DNA of 52,861 nucleotides from Streptosporangium minutum (GTDB taxonomy: Bacteria; Actinomycetota; Actinomycetes; Streptosporangiales; Streptosporangiaceae), in the NCBI RefSeq assembly GCF_002149035.1, contig NZ_NGFP01000024.1, forward strand, positions 1 through 52,861, written 5' to 3'. This document shows, piece by piece, positions 41,630 through 49,296 of this stretch (position 1 is its first letter; the number at the start of each line of letters is the position of its first letter). Both the position numbers and the translations under genes were made by a program. The notes beneath the pieces were generated by a model that did not search any database, had not been told where the DNA came from, and saw only the letters and a program-made list of their open reading frames with translations.

Positions 41630-42046
41630 CGGCGTGCCTCCGGATCTCTCTTGTCGGCTCGCTGGAATCGACATCGGACACCGGCGGGCACCGTCCCGAT
41701 GGGACTCCGTTCCCACCTGTGACGGGGGGATGAGCATCTGGATGGACTATATGGCCATGCGCGCCTCGGGCTGGGTGAGGCCCGCACATCAAGCAGATCA
41801 AATCCGTGGTCGGATCGCACCCTTGAACGTGCGATCTGACCGCACGCACAAGTGTGGGATCTGGCCGCACCCGGCGACATAGCCCGTTAGGACTGTTTGC
41901 AGCGTGGAAAGGGTGAGTCCTTCGGGGATTTTCGGGGGTGTGACCTATAACACAGCATGCCTCATGGACTGATAACAGGCCAAGTGCGACACGCCGCAGG
42001 GTCGGTAAATGATCGGTTACGACTTGTCGGCCTCGCCCGGGGCTGT
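41630..42046 (-). promoter_or_regulatory. DUF5999 upstream region with repeated GATC/GCAC motifs
   Basis: This 417-bp gap contains no gene I can support. Within it GATCGCAC (41813-41820), eight bases, GTGCGATC (41829-41836) is a perfect dyad. The motif gatctgRccgcac occurs twice, at 41833-41845 and 41858-41870, 25 bp apart. The clustering suggests a regulator-binding region, 180-240 bp upstream of the start codon. A second AT-rich patch lies near 41942-41957. Confidence 0.5.
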
Positions 42047-42643
42047 TCAGGCACCGTCCAGGCCCGCCAGGAGCGCGTTCAGGCCGAGCTCGAAGTCGTC
42101 GTCGGCCGCCGGGCTGCCGCCGCCCCGCGACGGGGGCCGCCACGGCTCGTCGTCGTCGCCCGCCGGCTCGGCCCAGCCGGACTGCTGCACCTCCACCGCC
42201 ACCGCCCCGAAGACGTAGGCCCGCATCGCGCGCACCGCACGTGCCGCGTCGGCCAGCCCCGCGTCGGCCAGCTGGTCGGTCTGCTCCCGCACGGCGATCG
42301 CCGCCCGTCCCTTGGGCGGTCTGGTGAGGGCCAGCGCCAGCACGCCGGGATGCTCCCGCAGCGCTGCCCGGCTCGCCCGGCACCACGCCCTCGCGCTGTC
42401 CTGCCAGCTCTCGCCGGGCTCGGCGTGCACGGTGGTGACGTGTTCGGCGAGCGCGTCCATGAGGGCGTCCTTGCCGCGCGGCAGGTGATGGTAGATGGCC
42501 ATCGCCTCGACCTGGAGCGCGTCGCCCAGCCGCCGCATCGTCAGCCGCCGCAACCCCTGGCTGTCGGCGATGTGCAGGGCCGCCTCGATGATGCGCTCCC
42601 TGGAGAGCGGGATGGGCGGTCGCTTGGCAGGCATGGGGGCCAT
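42047..42643 (-). CDS. TetR/AcrR-family transcriptional regulator
   Basis: The 198-residue repressor has an N-terminal helix-turn-helix (LSRERIIEAALHIADSQGLRRLTMRRLGDALQVEAMAIYHHLPRGKDALMDALAEHV, residues ~13-68) and a helical TetR_C-type ligand domain. The YHHLPRGKDAL motif fits the TetR/TetR_C_1 subgroup. The C-terminus has an acidic disordered segment. The start is ATG 42643, or ATG 42634. A palindrome (TTACTGCGTAA) lies just upstream, suggesting autoregulation. The azoR-sugE operon 600 bp away is a possible target. Confidence 0.87.
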   Translation of the reverse strand: MAPMPAKRPPIPLSRERIIEAALHIADSQGLRRLTMRRLGDALQVEAMAIYHHLPRGKDALMDALAEHVTTVHAEPGESWQDSARAWCRASRAALREHPGVLALALTRPPKGRAAIAVREQTDQLADAGLADAARAVRAMRAYVFGAVAVEVQQSGWAEPAGDDDEPWRPPSRGGGSPAADDDFELGLNALLAGLDGA

Positions 42644-42656
42644 CCTGCCAGCTTTG

Positions 42657-42673
42657 GCCTTACTGCGTAAAGG
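42657..42673 (-). promoter_or_regulatory. TetR autoregulatory operator candidate
   Basis: The core TTACTGCGTAA (42660-42670), flanked by CC and AGG, is a near-palindrome of the TTAC/GTAA type seen at many TetR-family operators. It lies 14-30 bp upstream of the tetR start codon and in the 142-bp gap shared with the divergent gene at 42786. Confidence 0.45.
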
Positions 42674-42785
42674 CGGGCGCGCCGGACGGGACGGTGCCTG
42701 AGTGTGTGAGGGAGGGGCCGACGGCGTAGGCTACGGCCTGTGAACTGCCGGGGAATGCCCGGCGACGGGTGAGAGAGGGCAGAAG

Positions 42786-43187
42786 ATGGCGTTTTTCCGA
42801 CCGAGCGTGAGCCGGGAGGCGGAGGTCCGTTACCACGCTGACCAGGAGGTCGGGAAGAGCTTCCCCGAGCTCCTGGAGAAGGCGCGTGCCGCCGAGGCCG
42901 AGCTGCGCCGGGTCCAGGCCACCTCGACCTCCGCCGAGGAGCGCCGGGCCGCGGGCCGGGCCTTCGACGCCGCCCTGACCGAGGCGCTGCGCGCGGCCGA
43001 GGCCAACCAGCGGGCGACGTTCGGCGTGAAGTCCTACGACGACCGGATCCGCCGCCGCAAGGGCCGGGCCACCCCGAAGGGCGCCGAGTGGACCGACGAG
43101 GTCAACCGCCTGCGCACCCTCCGCGAGCAGAACCGCCTGACCGGCATCGCCCGCGTCCCGCGTCCGGTCGCCGTCGCCGCACGCTGA
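42786..43187 (+). CDS. Hypothetical helical protein
   Basis: The 133-residue protein is charged and mainly helical. A coiled-coil-like central segment (residues ~20-75, FPELLEKARAAEAELRRVQATS through EALRAAEANQRATFG) is followed by a basic stretch (SYDDRIRRRKGRATPKGAEW). It has no signal peptide or membrane segment and I do not recognise a family. Its strong terminator and G/C-rich third positions support a real gene. The basic region could bind nucleic acid. Confidence 0.7.
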   Translation: MAFFRPSVSREAEVRYHADQEVGKSFPELLEKARAAEAELRRVQATSTSAEERRAAGRAFDAALTEALRAAEANQRATFGVKSYDDRIRRRKGRATPKGAEWTDEVNRLRTLREQNRLTGIARVPRPVAVAAR

Positions 43188-43216
43188 CACCCCCTCCCCG
43201 GGGCGACCGCCCTCCG

Positions 43217-43251
43217 ACACCCACCGCGCAGCCCGCGGTGGGTGTTTCTTT
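43217..43251 (+). terminator. Strong intrinsic terminator
   Basis: A perfect 12-bp stem (acacccaccgcg 43217-43228 with 43234-43245, 5-nt loop) runs straight into tttcttt. It ends transcription of the upstream gene immediately before the azoR promoter. Confidence 0.9.
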
Positions 43252-43254
43252 ATG

Positions 43255-43304
43255 TGGACACTGTGTCCGCTTGTCGCTACCATGACAAGCGGACAGAGTG
43301 TCCA
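43255..43304 (+). promoter_or_regulatory. azoR-sugE promoter embedded in a 50-bp dyad operator
   Basis: Arms of 21 nt (43255-43275 and 43284-43304) are inverted repeats with one mismatch and an 8-nt centre. Each arm contains its own smaller palindrome: GGACACTGTGTCC (43256-43268) and GGACAGAGTGTCC (43291-43303). TGGACA (43255-43260), a 17-bp spacer and TACCAT (43278-43283) form the promoter inside the dyad. A dimer bound to each half would block transcription. Confidence 0.75.
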
Positions 43305-43322
43305 TTTATGGATCGGAGAGTC

Positions 43323-43979
43323 ATGGGCCACCTGCTGCACCTGGACGCCAGCGCCCGTCGCGCGTCCTTCTCCCGCGCCCTGTCGGGAACCTTCGCCCGG
43401 ACGTGGCGCGAGGCCGACCCCGGCGGCGCGTACACCTACCGGGACCTGGCCGTCGACCAGGTCCCGCATGTCAATGAGGCGTGGACCGAGCTCTGCTACG
43501 CCGTCCTGGCCCAGGGCATCACCGACATCGGCCGCTACCGGGAGGTGGTGCGGACCCCGGCCCAGGCGGACGCCTGGGCGATCGTGGAGCCCCTGCTGGC
43601 CGAGCTGGAGGCCGCCGACGTCGTGCTGATCGGCACGCCGATGTACAACTACTCGGTCCCGTCGGCGCTGAAGGCCTGGATCGACCAGGTGACCTTCCCC
43701 AAGATGAGCCTGAAAGGCCGGACGTTCGTCGTCGCCGGCGCGCGAGGGGGAGCCTACGGACCCGGCACGCCGAGGGAGTCCTTCGACCACGAGGAGCGCT
43801 TCCTGCGCGACTTCCTGCTGGGGCACTTCGGTGTCGACGACGTCGTGTTCATCCACGCCGAGCTGACCAACTCGCTGATCGATCCCGCGCTGGCCGGCCT
43901 GCGGGACAAGCACGAGAGGTCCTACGAGGCCGCCATGGAGACCGCCGCCGAGCTCGGCGGGAAGCTGGCCGGGCGATGA
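43323..43979 (+). CDS. azoR: FMN-dependent NADH:quinone oxidoreductase / azoreductase
   Basis: The 218-residue flavodoxin-like protein has the FMN-binding opening HLLHLDASARRASFSRALS, the PMYNYSVPSALKAWIDQV segment (~99-116) and the ARGGAYGPGTPRE loop, which together mark the AzoR family. It reduces quinones or azo compounds with NADH. ATG 43323 has GGAG four bases before; ATG 43308 is in frame but lies without a ribosome site. Its stop overlaps the start of sugE. The large dyad operator suggests induction by electrophiles. Confidence 0.9.
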   Translation: MGHLLHLDASARRASFSRALSGTFARTWREADPGGAYTYRDLAVDQVPHVNEAWTELCYAVLAQGITDIGRYREVVRTPAQADAWAIVEPLLAELEAADVVLIGTPMYNYSVPSALKAWIDQVTFPKMSLKGRTFVVAGARGGAYGPGTPRESFDHEERFLRDFLLGHFGVDDVVFIHAELTNSLIDPALAGLRDKHERSYEAAMETAAELGGKLAGR

Positions 43980-44290
43980 GCTGGGTCATGCTGGTGCTGG
44001 CGGGGCTGGTGGAGATCGCCTGGTCGCAGAGCATCAAGCCGACCGAGGGGTTCACCCGGCCGGTCCCCACGGTGATCTGCTTCGCGCTGGCGGCCGTCGC
44101 GGTCTGGCTGCTGTCGAAGTCCATGCAGACCCTTCCCGTCGGCACGGCCTACGCCGTGTTCACCGGCATCGGCGCCGTCGGCGCCATCGGGCTGGGGGTC
44201 GTGCTGCACGGCGATCCGGTGAGCGCCGGGCGCGTCGCGGCGCTCGCGCTGATCATCGGCGGGATCGTGCTGGCCCGGGCGCTCGGCTGA
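43976..44290 (+). CDS. sugE: SMR-family multidrug/guanidinium efflux protein (SugE-like)
   Basis: The 104-residue protein has four transmembrane helices and the essential membrane glutamate, Glu13 in LAGLVEIAWSQSIKPTEGF. The residues W and K in EIAWSQSIKPTEGF resemble the SugE/Gdx subgroup, which exports guanidinium or quaternary ammonium compounds. It is co-translated with azoR through an ATGA overlap. A paired SMR gene is not present; it could work as a homodimer. The operon couples redox detoxification with export. Confidence 0.9.
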   Translation: MSWVMLVLAGLVEIAWSQSIKPTEGFTRPVPTVICFALAAVAVWLLSKSMQTLPVGTAYAVFTGIGAVGAIGLGVVLHGDPVSAGRVAALALIIGGIVLARALG

Positions 44291-44320
44291 GCGCCCGGCC
44301 GCGGGACCCGGGGCCGGACA

Positions 44321-44365
44321 TGCGAAGGCGCCGCCGCGACGGGAAGGTCACGACGGCGCCTCGCA
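44321..44365. terminator. Terminator between convergent sugE and sigma-factor genes
   Basis: tgcgaaggcgccg (44321-44333) pairs with cggcgcctcgca (44354-44365) with one bulged base and a 20-nt loop, filling the gap between convergent genes. Confidence 0.6.
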
Positions 44366-44372
44366 CGTCAGG

Positions 44373-45734
44373 TCAGCTCGCCCAGTCGAGCAGGGGACGG
44401 GTGTTGCTGGGGTGGCGCAGCTTGGAGAGGGACTCCTTCTCGAGCTGGCGGATGCGCTCGCGCGTCAGGCCGAGGTGCTTGCCGATCTCGTCGAGGGTGT
44501 GGGGCTTGCCGTCGACGAGGCCGAAGCGCAGGGCCATGATCTTGGCCTCCCTGGGGGAGAGGTTGCCGAGCACGCCCCGCAGCTGCTCGCCGAGGAGCTG
44601 GCGGTCCACCACCTCGGACGCCTCGGGGGAGTCGACGTCCTCGATGAGGTCGCCGATGGTGGTCTCGCCGTCCTCGCCGATGGTGGCGTTGAGGCTGATC
44701 GGCTGGCGGCTGGTGCGCAGCAGCTCCTCGATCTGGTCGGGAGTCTTGTCCAGCTCGACCGCCAGCTCCTCCGGCGTGGGCTCGCGCCCGAGACGCTGGT
44801 GCATGTCACGCTCGACGCGCGACAGCTTGGAGAGCATCTCCAGCACGTGGACCGGCAGCCGGATGGTGCGGGCGGAGTCGGCGAAGCCGCGCTGGATGGC
44901 CTGGCGGATCCACCACATGGCGTAGGTGGAGAACTTGTACCCCTTGGTGTAGTCGAACTTCTCCACCGCGCGGATCAGCCCGAGGTTGCCCTCCTGGACC
45001 ACGTCGAGCAGGGCCATGCCGCGGTCGGTGTACTTCTTGGCCACCGACACGACCAGCCGGAGGTTGGCCTCCAGCATGTGGTCCTTGGCGCGGCGGCCGT
45101 CCTCGGCCACCCACTCCAGGTCGTCGCGCATGGCGGCCGACAGACCCGGCTCGGCCTCCAGCTTGGACTCGGCGTACAGACCGGCCTCGATCCGCTTGGC
45201 CAGCTCGACCTCCTGGGCGGCGGTCAGCAGCGTGCGGCGGCCGATCGACTTGAGGTAGGTGTGCACCGAGTCGCCCATGACCGAGGACTGGTCGTCCAGG
45301 TCCAGGGTCGGCTCGGCCTCCAGCTCGGCCTCCTCGGGGGCGGTCCACTCCTCGTCGTCCGCCTCGGAGCCGGCGCCCTTGGCGGCGGGCTCGGCCCGGG
45401 TGACCGCCTTCTTCTCGGGGGCGGCCGTCCTGCCGGGCTTGTCGGACGCGGCCTTCGTCTTGCGGGTGGTCGTCTTGCGGGCGGCGCTCTTGGCCGCGGA
45501 CTTCTTGGCCGCGGTCGCGGCCGCGAGCGGGGGCTCGTTCTCGGCGGCCAGGCTGACGCCCGCCTCGGTGAGCTCCCGCAGGATCGACCTGCCCTCGGTC
45601 GGGCTGATCCCTGCCTCGGCGAAGGCGTGACGCAGCTCCGCGAGTGAAAGGTGGCCCTGGACTCGCCCTCGGTCAAGGAGCTGCTCGAGGGTCGTCGGGG
45701 CCTCAGGTGAGGTCGCCACGGCGGTTTGGGGCAT
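44373..45734 (-). CDS. RNA polymerase sigma-70 factor, principal/group 2 type
   Basis: The 453-residue sigma factor has an N-terminal region 1.1-like helix bundle (~15-65) and a Lys/Ala-rich linker (AAKKSAAKSAARKTTTRKT) as in HrdB. Region 1.2-2 (DSVHTYLKSIGRRTLLTAAQEVELAKRIEAGL, NLRLVVSVAKKYTDRGMALLDVVQEGN, FSTYAMWWIRQAIQR), region 3 and region 4.2 (TLDEIGKHLGLTRERIRQLEKESLSKLRHPS) follow. The end is LLDWAS rather than the LRDYLD of HrdB/SigA, and region 3 (RTIRLPVHVLEMLSKLSRVERDMHQ) looks more like SigB/HrdA. ATG 45734 has GGAGG eight bases upstream. Its promoter looks SigR-dependent. Confidence 0.93.
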   Translation of the reverse strand: MPQTAVATSPEAPTTLEQLLDRGRVQGHLSLAELRHAFAEAGISPTEGRSILRELTEAGVSLAAENEPPLAAATAAKKSAAKSAARKTTTRKTKAASDKPGRTAAPEKKAVTRAEPAAKGAGSEADDEEWTAPEEAELEAEPTLDLDDQSSVMGDSVHTYLKSIGRRTLLTAAQEVELAKRIEAGLYAESKLEAEPGLSAAMRDDLEWVAEDGRRAKDHMLEANLRLVVSVAKKYTDRGMALLDVVQEGNLGLIRAVEKFDYTKGYKFSTYAMWWIRQAIQRGFADSARTIRLPVHVLEMLSKLSRVERDMHQRLGREPTPEELAVELDKTPDQIEELLRTSRQPISLNATIGEDGETTIGDLIEDVDSPEASEVVDRQLLGEQLRGVLGNLSPREAKIMALRFGLVDGKPHTLDEIGKHLGLTRERIRQLEKESLSKLRHPSNTRPLLDWAS

Positions 45735-45817
45735 GAGGACACCTCCTCCATCACGGAGTCGTCTGTTTACAGGTTGTGGGGTGGGGCGGCGAGGGAGCCG
45801 CTCTGCGCACCAGTACC

Positions 45818-45847
45818 AATAACCCCACTCAAGAACTTTCTGTTCCC
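45818..45847 (-). promoter_or_regulatory. SigR-type (ECF) promoter of the sigma-factor gene
   Basis: On the minus strand GGGAAC (45847-45842), an 18-bp spacer and GTTATT (45823-45818) match the SigR/SigH consensus GGAAT-N18-GTT. The predicted start of transcription is near 45811, leaving a 5' UTR of about 77 nt. In Streptomyces, hrdB and hrdD are known SigR targets, so thiol-oxidative stress may raise this sigma factor. Confidence 0.6.
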
Positions 45848-45869
45848 GACTTGACGGGGAAAATATGAT

Positions 45870-45898
45870 GGGTGGATCGCCGTTACCGCGATCCACCC
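45870..45898 (-). terminator. Intrinsic terminator after the small secreted protein gene
   Basis: A perfect 11-bp stem (45870-45880 with 45888-45898) with a 7-nt loop is followed, on the minus strand, by the T-rich run catattttcccc. It stands 22 bp after the stop at 45920. Confidence 0.85.
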
Positions 45899-45919
45899 TC
45901 TCCGGGCGCCTGGTATGGC

Positions 45920-46306
45920 TTATTCAGTGATGTCCACAGGACCTTCGACCACGGGCATGGGCAACGGTTGGGCGTCTTCCAGGCGCTGCTCGGTCCAGTA
46001 GCGCGTGACCTGCCGCGGGTCGGGGTTGACCTCCTTGGAGACCACGTATTCCTCCGCGGGCGCGGTCGCCCCCTGGGACGGGTCCTCCTGCGCCGGGGTG
46101 TCTCCCTCGGGGCCCGCCGAGAGGTCCGGCGGGCTCTGGGAGGTCCGAGCGCCCTCGGAGATCGGCTGGTCGCCCTCCACCGCGGGCACGGGCTCGCCGT
46201 TCCTGCCGATCCCGCCGGTCGCGGCGGCCGCCGCGACGGATATGCCGCCGGCGAGGACCACGCTGACGATGCCGGCGGAGACCCACGTCTTGCGGGTTAC
46301 GTTCAT
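45920..46306 (-). CDS. Small secreted protein resembling a protease pro-region
   Basis: The 128-residue protein starts with a clear signal peptide (MNVTRKTWVSAGIVSVVLAG, then Ala-rich to about residue 30). An acidic, Pro-rich low-complexity part follows, and then a C-terminal VTRYWTEQRLEDAQPLPMP. The YWTxxRMxxAxP-like end is common at the junction between the pro-segment and catalytic domain of actinobacterial trypsin-like proteases, but no catalytic domain follows. I cannot assign a function. AAGGA precedes ATG 46306. It has its own terminator. Confidence 0.75.
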   Translation of the reverse strand: MNVTRKTWVSAGIVSVVLAGGISVAAAAATGGIGRNGEPVPAVEGDQPISEGARTSQSPPDLSAGPEGDTPAQEDPSQGATAPAEEYVVSKEVNPDPRQVTRYWTEQRLEDAQPLPMPVVEGPVDITE

Positions 46307-46356
46307 CGGGCTCGTCCTTCCTGCTTCGGCTGTCTGTTTGACGTGCGAAGGCGTCC

Positions 46357-47532
46357 TTATGGTTCCCGTTGGAGACCATAACGGAGGGTTGCGAGGTCCG
46401 GCTTGCCATTGGGCAAAAGCGGTATTTCGGGCACAAGGACCAGCTCGGCGGGGGCGGCGTAGGCGGGCAGCCGTTCCTTGGCGAAAGCGCGGAGCTCGGC
46501 CAGGGTCGGGGGTGCGGCGGAGACCACGACGGCGACCACCCGCTCACCCCATTCGGGGTCGGTACGGCCGATCACGGCGGCGTCGGCGACCGCCGGATGC
46601 TCGGCCACGACGGCGGCCACGGCCGCCGCGACGACCTTCTCCCCGCCGGTGTTGATCACGTCGTCGGCCCGGCCCAGGACGCGCAGCCGCCCACCGGCCA
46701 GGGAGCCGAGGTCGGAGGTGAGGAACCAGTCGCCGTCACGGGCGGCGGCGGTGAGGTCGGGGCGGAGCCGGTAGCCGGAGAACAGCACCGGTCCGGCGAC
46801 GCGGATCCGGCCGTCGTCGCCGACCCTGAGGTCCACATCGTCGAGGGGGGCGCCGTCGTAGACGCACCCGCCGCAGGTCTCGCTCATGCCGTACGTGGTG
46901 ACCACCCGCGCGCCGGCGGCACGCGCCGCCGCGAGCAGGTCCGCGGGGGCGGCGGCGCCACCCAGCAGGATCGTCCGGAAAACCGACAGGTCCGCCGAGA
47001 GCAGCCGGCGGAGCTGGGTCGGCACCAGGGAGACGTGATCGGCGCCGCTGGCGAGCACCGCCTCGGGGGAGAAGCCGTCGTGCACGATCGGCTCGGTCTC
47101 GCTCAGCAGCGAACGGACCAGCACCTGCAGCCCCGACACGTGGGAGGGCGGCAGGCAGCAGAGCCAGCGCTCGCCGGGCCGGGCGTCCAGACGGCGCAGC
47201 GAGGCCGCGGCGGAGGCGCGCAGGGCCGCGGCCGGGAGCTGGACCCCCTTGGGGACGCCGGTCGTACCGCTGGTGGCGATGACCACGGCGACCTCGGGGG
47301 AGACCCCCACGCCGTGCTCGTGCCGTACGCCGTTGACGTGAGTGGGGCGCAGCGCGTCGAGCGTGGCCCGCAGCGTCCGGGCGGGCAGGGCGGGGGAGAG
47401 GGGCAGTACGGCGGGGCCCCGGCCGTCGAGCGCCGCGCTCACGGCCCGGAACAGCTCGGGGCCCGGCGGCAGCACGACGGCGTGCAGCTCCCGTCGAGGG
47501 CAAGGTTGCTCCGGGTGCGCGGAACCGGTCAT
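46357..47532 (-). CDS. menE: o-Succinylbenzoate--CoA ligase
   Basis: The 391-residue AMP-forming ligase activates o-succinylbenzoate for menaquinone synthesis. It shows VVIATSGTTGVPKGVQL (P-loop, ~88-104), TILLGGAAAP, VVTTYGMSETCGGCVYDG, DWFLTSDLGSL and the C-terminal GRADDVINTGGEKV and LLPNGKPDLA (catalytic Lys) motifs. It is shorter than typical acyl ligases in the N-terminal part, which is normal for actinobacterial MenE. The name is supported by the divergent menD gene 108 bp away. ATG 47532. Confidence 0.92.
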   Translation of the reverse strand: MTGSAHPEQPCPRRELHAVVLPPGPELFRAVSAALDGRGPAVLPLSPALPARTLRATLDALRPTHVNGVRHEHGVGVSPEVAVVIATSGTTGVPKGVQLPAAALRASAAASLRRLDARPGERWLCCLPPSHVSGLQVLVRSLLSETEPIVHDGFSPEAVLASGADHVSLVPTQLRRLLSADLSVFRTILLGGAAAPADLLAAARAAGARVVTTYGMSETCGGCVYDGAPLDDVDLRVGDDGRIRVAGPVLFSGYRLRPDLTAAARDGDWFLTSDLGSLAGGRLRVLGRADDVINTGGEKVVAAAVAAVVAEHPAVADAAVIGRTDPEWGERVVAVVVSAAPPTLAELRAFAKERLPAYAAPAELVLVPEIPLLPNGKPDLATLRYGLQREP

Positions 47533-47640
47533 CACAGTCGTAAGGTTAGTGCCGACAAGCCGGACAACAGCCGAGGAGCGCCTCGGCGCAGCGGAAACAG
47601 AACCGCCCCTCCGGGGGCGACGGCCAGAGGAGGCAGTGCG

Positions 47641-49296
47641 GTGAACCCCGCCACCGCGCTCGCGACGGTGCTGATCGACGAGCTCGTGCGCTGCGGCCTT
47701 ACGGACGTGGTCCTCGCGCCCGGCTCCCGCTCGGCCCCGCTGGCCCTGGCCGTCCACGCCGACAGCCGGATCCGGCTGCACGTGCGCATCGACGAGCGTT
47801 CGGCCTCCTTCCTCGCGCTGGGCCTGGCCCGGCGCAGCGAGCGCCCCGTCGCCCTGATCTGCACCTCCGGCACCGCGGCCGCGAACTTCCACCCGGCGGT
47901 CATCGAGGCGCACGAGTCGGGGGTGCCGCTGCTGCTGCTCACCGCCGACCGGCCGCCCGAGCTGCGCGACACCGGCGCCAGCCAGACCATCGACCAGATC
48001 AAGCTGTACGGCACGGCGGTCCGCTGGTTCAGCGAGGTCGGCGTGCCCGAGGACCGGCCCGGCCAGGTCGCCTACTGGCGGTCGCTGGCCTGCCGGGCCT
48101 ACCAGCGCTCGCTGGGCCCCACCGACCCCGGCCCGGTCCAGCTGAACCTGTCCTTCCGCGAGCCGCTGATCCCCGACGGCGACGCCTCCTGGTGCGAGTC
48201 CCTGGAGGGCGACGCCAACGGGCCCTGGATCCGGGCCCGGGTGGCGCCCCCGGCGGTGGCGCTGCACCTGCCGCCGACCCGGCGGGGCGTGCTGGTCGTC
48301 GGCGACGGCGCCTCCAACATCCGCAGATACGTCGCGGCGGCGGGCATGGCCGGCTGGCCGGTCCTGTCGGAGCCGAACGGCGGCGCCCGCTACGGCGACC
48401 ACGCCATGTCGGCCTACCACTTCCTGCTCGGCACCCCCGAGTTCGCCGACCGGCACCGGCCCGAGGTGGTGGTCACCCTGGGCCGCCCCGGCCTGTCCCG
48501 GTCGCTGCTGAACTGGCTGAGGCACGCCGACGAGCACATCGTGGTCGCCCCCGACCTGGCCCGCTGGCCCGACCCGACCCGCTCGGCCACCCAGGTGGCG
48601 CAGGCGGTGGAGATCCCGGTCGCGGCCGGCGACGACGCCTGGCTGCACTCCTGGCGCCGCGCCGACCACGCGGCCAGGGCCGCGATCGACGAGGTGCTGG
48701 ACGGGGCCGGGCTCAGCGAGCCGCGCCTGGCCCGCGACCTGGCGGACACGCTGCCCAACGGGTCGCTGCTGTTCTCCGGCTCCTCCATGCCCATCCGCGA
48801 CCTGGACCAGGCGATGCGTCCCCGCAGGGGCCTGCGGGTCCTGGCCAACCGGGGCGCCGCCGGGATCGACGGCGTGGTCTCCACCGCCATGGGCGCGGCC
48901 CTGGCGCACAACGGCCCCGCCTACGCGCTGATGGGCGATCTGACCTTCCTGCACGACCAGAACGGCCTGATCCTCGGCCCCCGCGAACCCCGCCCCGACC
49001 TGTGCGTGGTCGTGGTGAACAACGACGGCGGCGGGATCTTCTCGCTGCTGCCCCAGGCCTCGCTGCGCGACCCGTTCGAGCGGGTCTTCGGCACCGCGCA
49101 CGGGGTGGACCTGGCTCACGTGGCCGCCGCCACCGGCACTCCGTACACCTTTGTGGACGAGCCCGACCAGCTCTCCAAGGCGCTGCGCGGGGAGGGGCCG
49201 CGGATCGTCGAGGTCCGCAGCGACCGGGAGTCCAACGCGGTCCTGCACGCCATGATGCGCGACGCGGCCCACGCCGCGATCCGCCAGGTCATGTGA
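47641..49296 (+). CDS. menD: SEPHCHC synthase (MenD)
   Basis: The 551-residue thiamine-diphosphate enzyme condenses 2-oxoglutarate with isochorismate in menaquinone synthesis. Visible features are the opening ATALATVLIDELVRCGLTDVVLAPGSRSAPLALA, the ThDP glutamate in IDERSASFLALGLARRS, GTAAANFHPAVIEA, RPPELRDTGASQTIDQ and the GDLTFLHDQNGL...NNDGGGIFSLLPQA metal/diphosphate motif. GTG 47641 follows AGGAGG by eight bases. The last codons and stop lie inside a 52-bp tandem duplication. It is divergent from menE. Confidence 0.96.
   Translation: MNPATALATVLIDELVRCGLTDVVLAPGSRSAPLALAVHADSRIRLHVRIDERSASFLALGLARRSERPVALICTSGTAAANFHPAVIEAHESGVPLLLLTADRPPELRDTGASQTIDQIKLYGTAVRWFSEVGVPEDRPGQVAYWRSLACRAYQRSLGPTDPGPVQLNLSFREPLIPDGDASWCESLEGDANGPWIRARVAPPAVALHLPPTRRGVLVVGDGASNIRRYVAAAGMAGWPVLSEPNGGARYGDHAMSAYHFLLGTPEFADRHRPEVVVTLGRPGLSRSLLNWLRHADEHIVVAPDLARWPDPTRSATQVAQAVEIPVAAGDDAWLHSWRRADHAARAAIDEVLDGAGLSEPRLARDLADTLPNGSLLFSGSSMPIRDLDQAMRPRRGLRVLANRGAAGIDGVVSTAMGAALAHNGPAYALMGDLTFLHDQNGLILGPREPRPDLCVVVVNNDGGGIFSLLPQASLRDPFERVFGTAHGVDLAHVAAATGTPYTFVDEPDQLSKALRGEGPRIVEVRSDRESNAVLHAMMRDAAHAAIRQVM

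Noticed and set aside
43308-43322. Alternative start of azoR at ATG 43308
   Set aside because: It has no Shine-Dalgarno and lies almost on the operator; ATG 43323 has GGAG and begins at the conserved FMN-binding strand.
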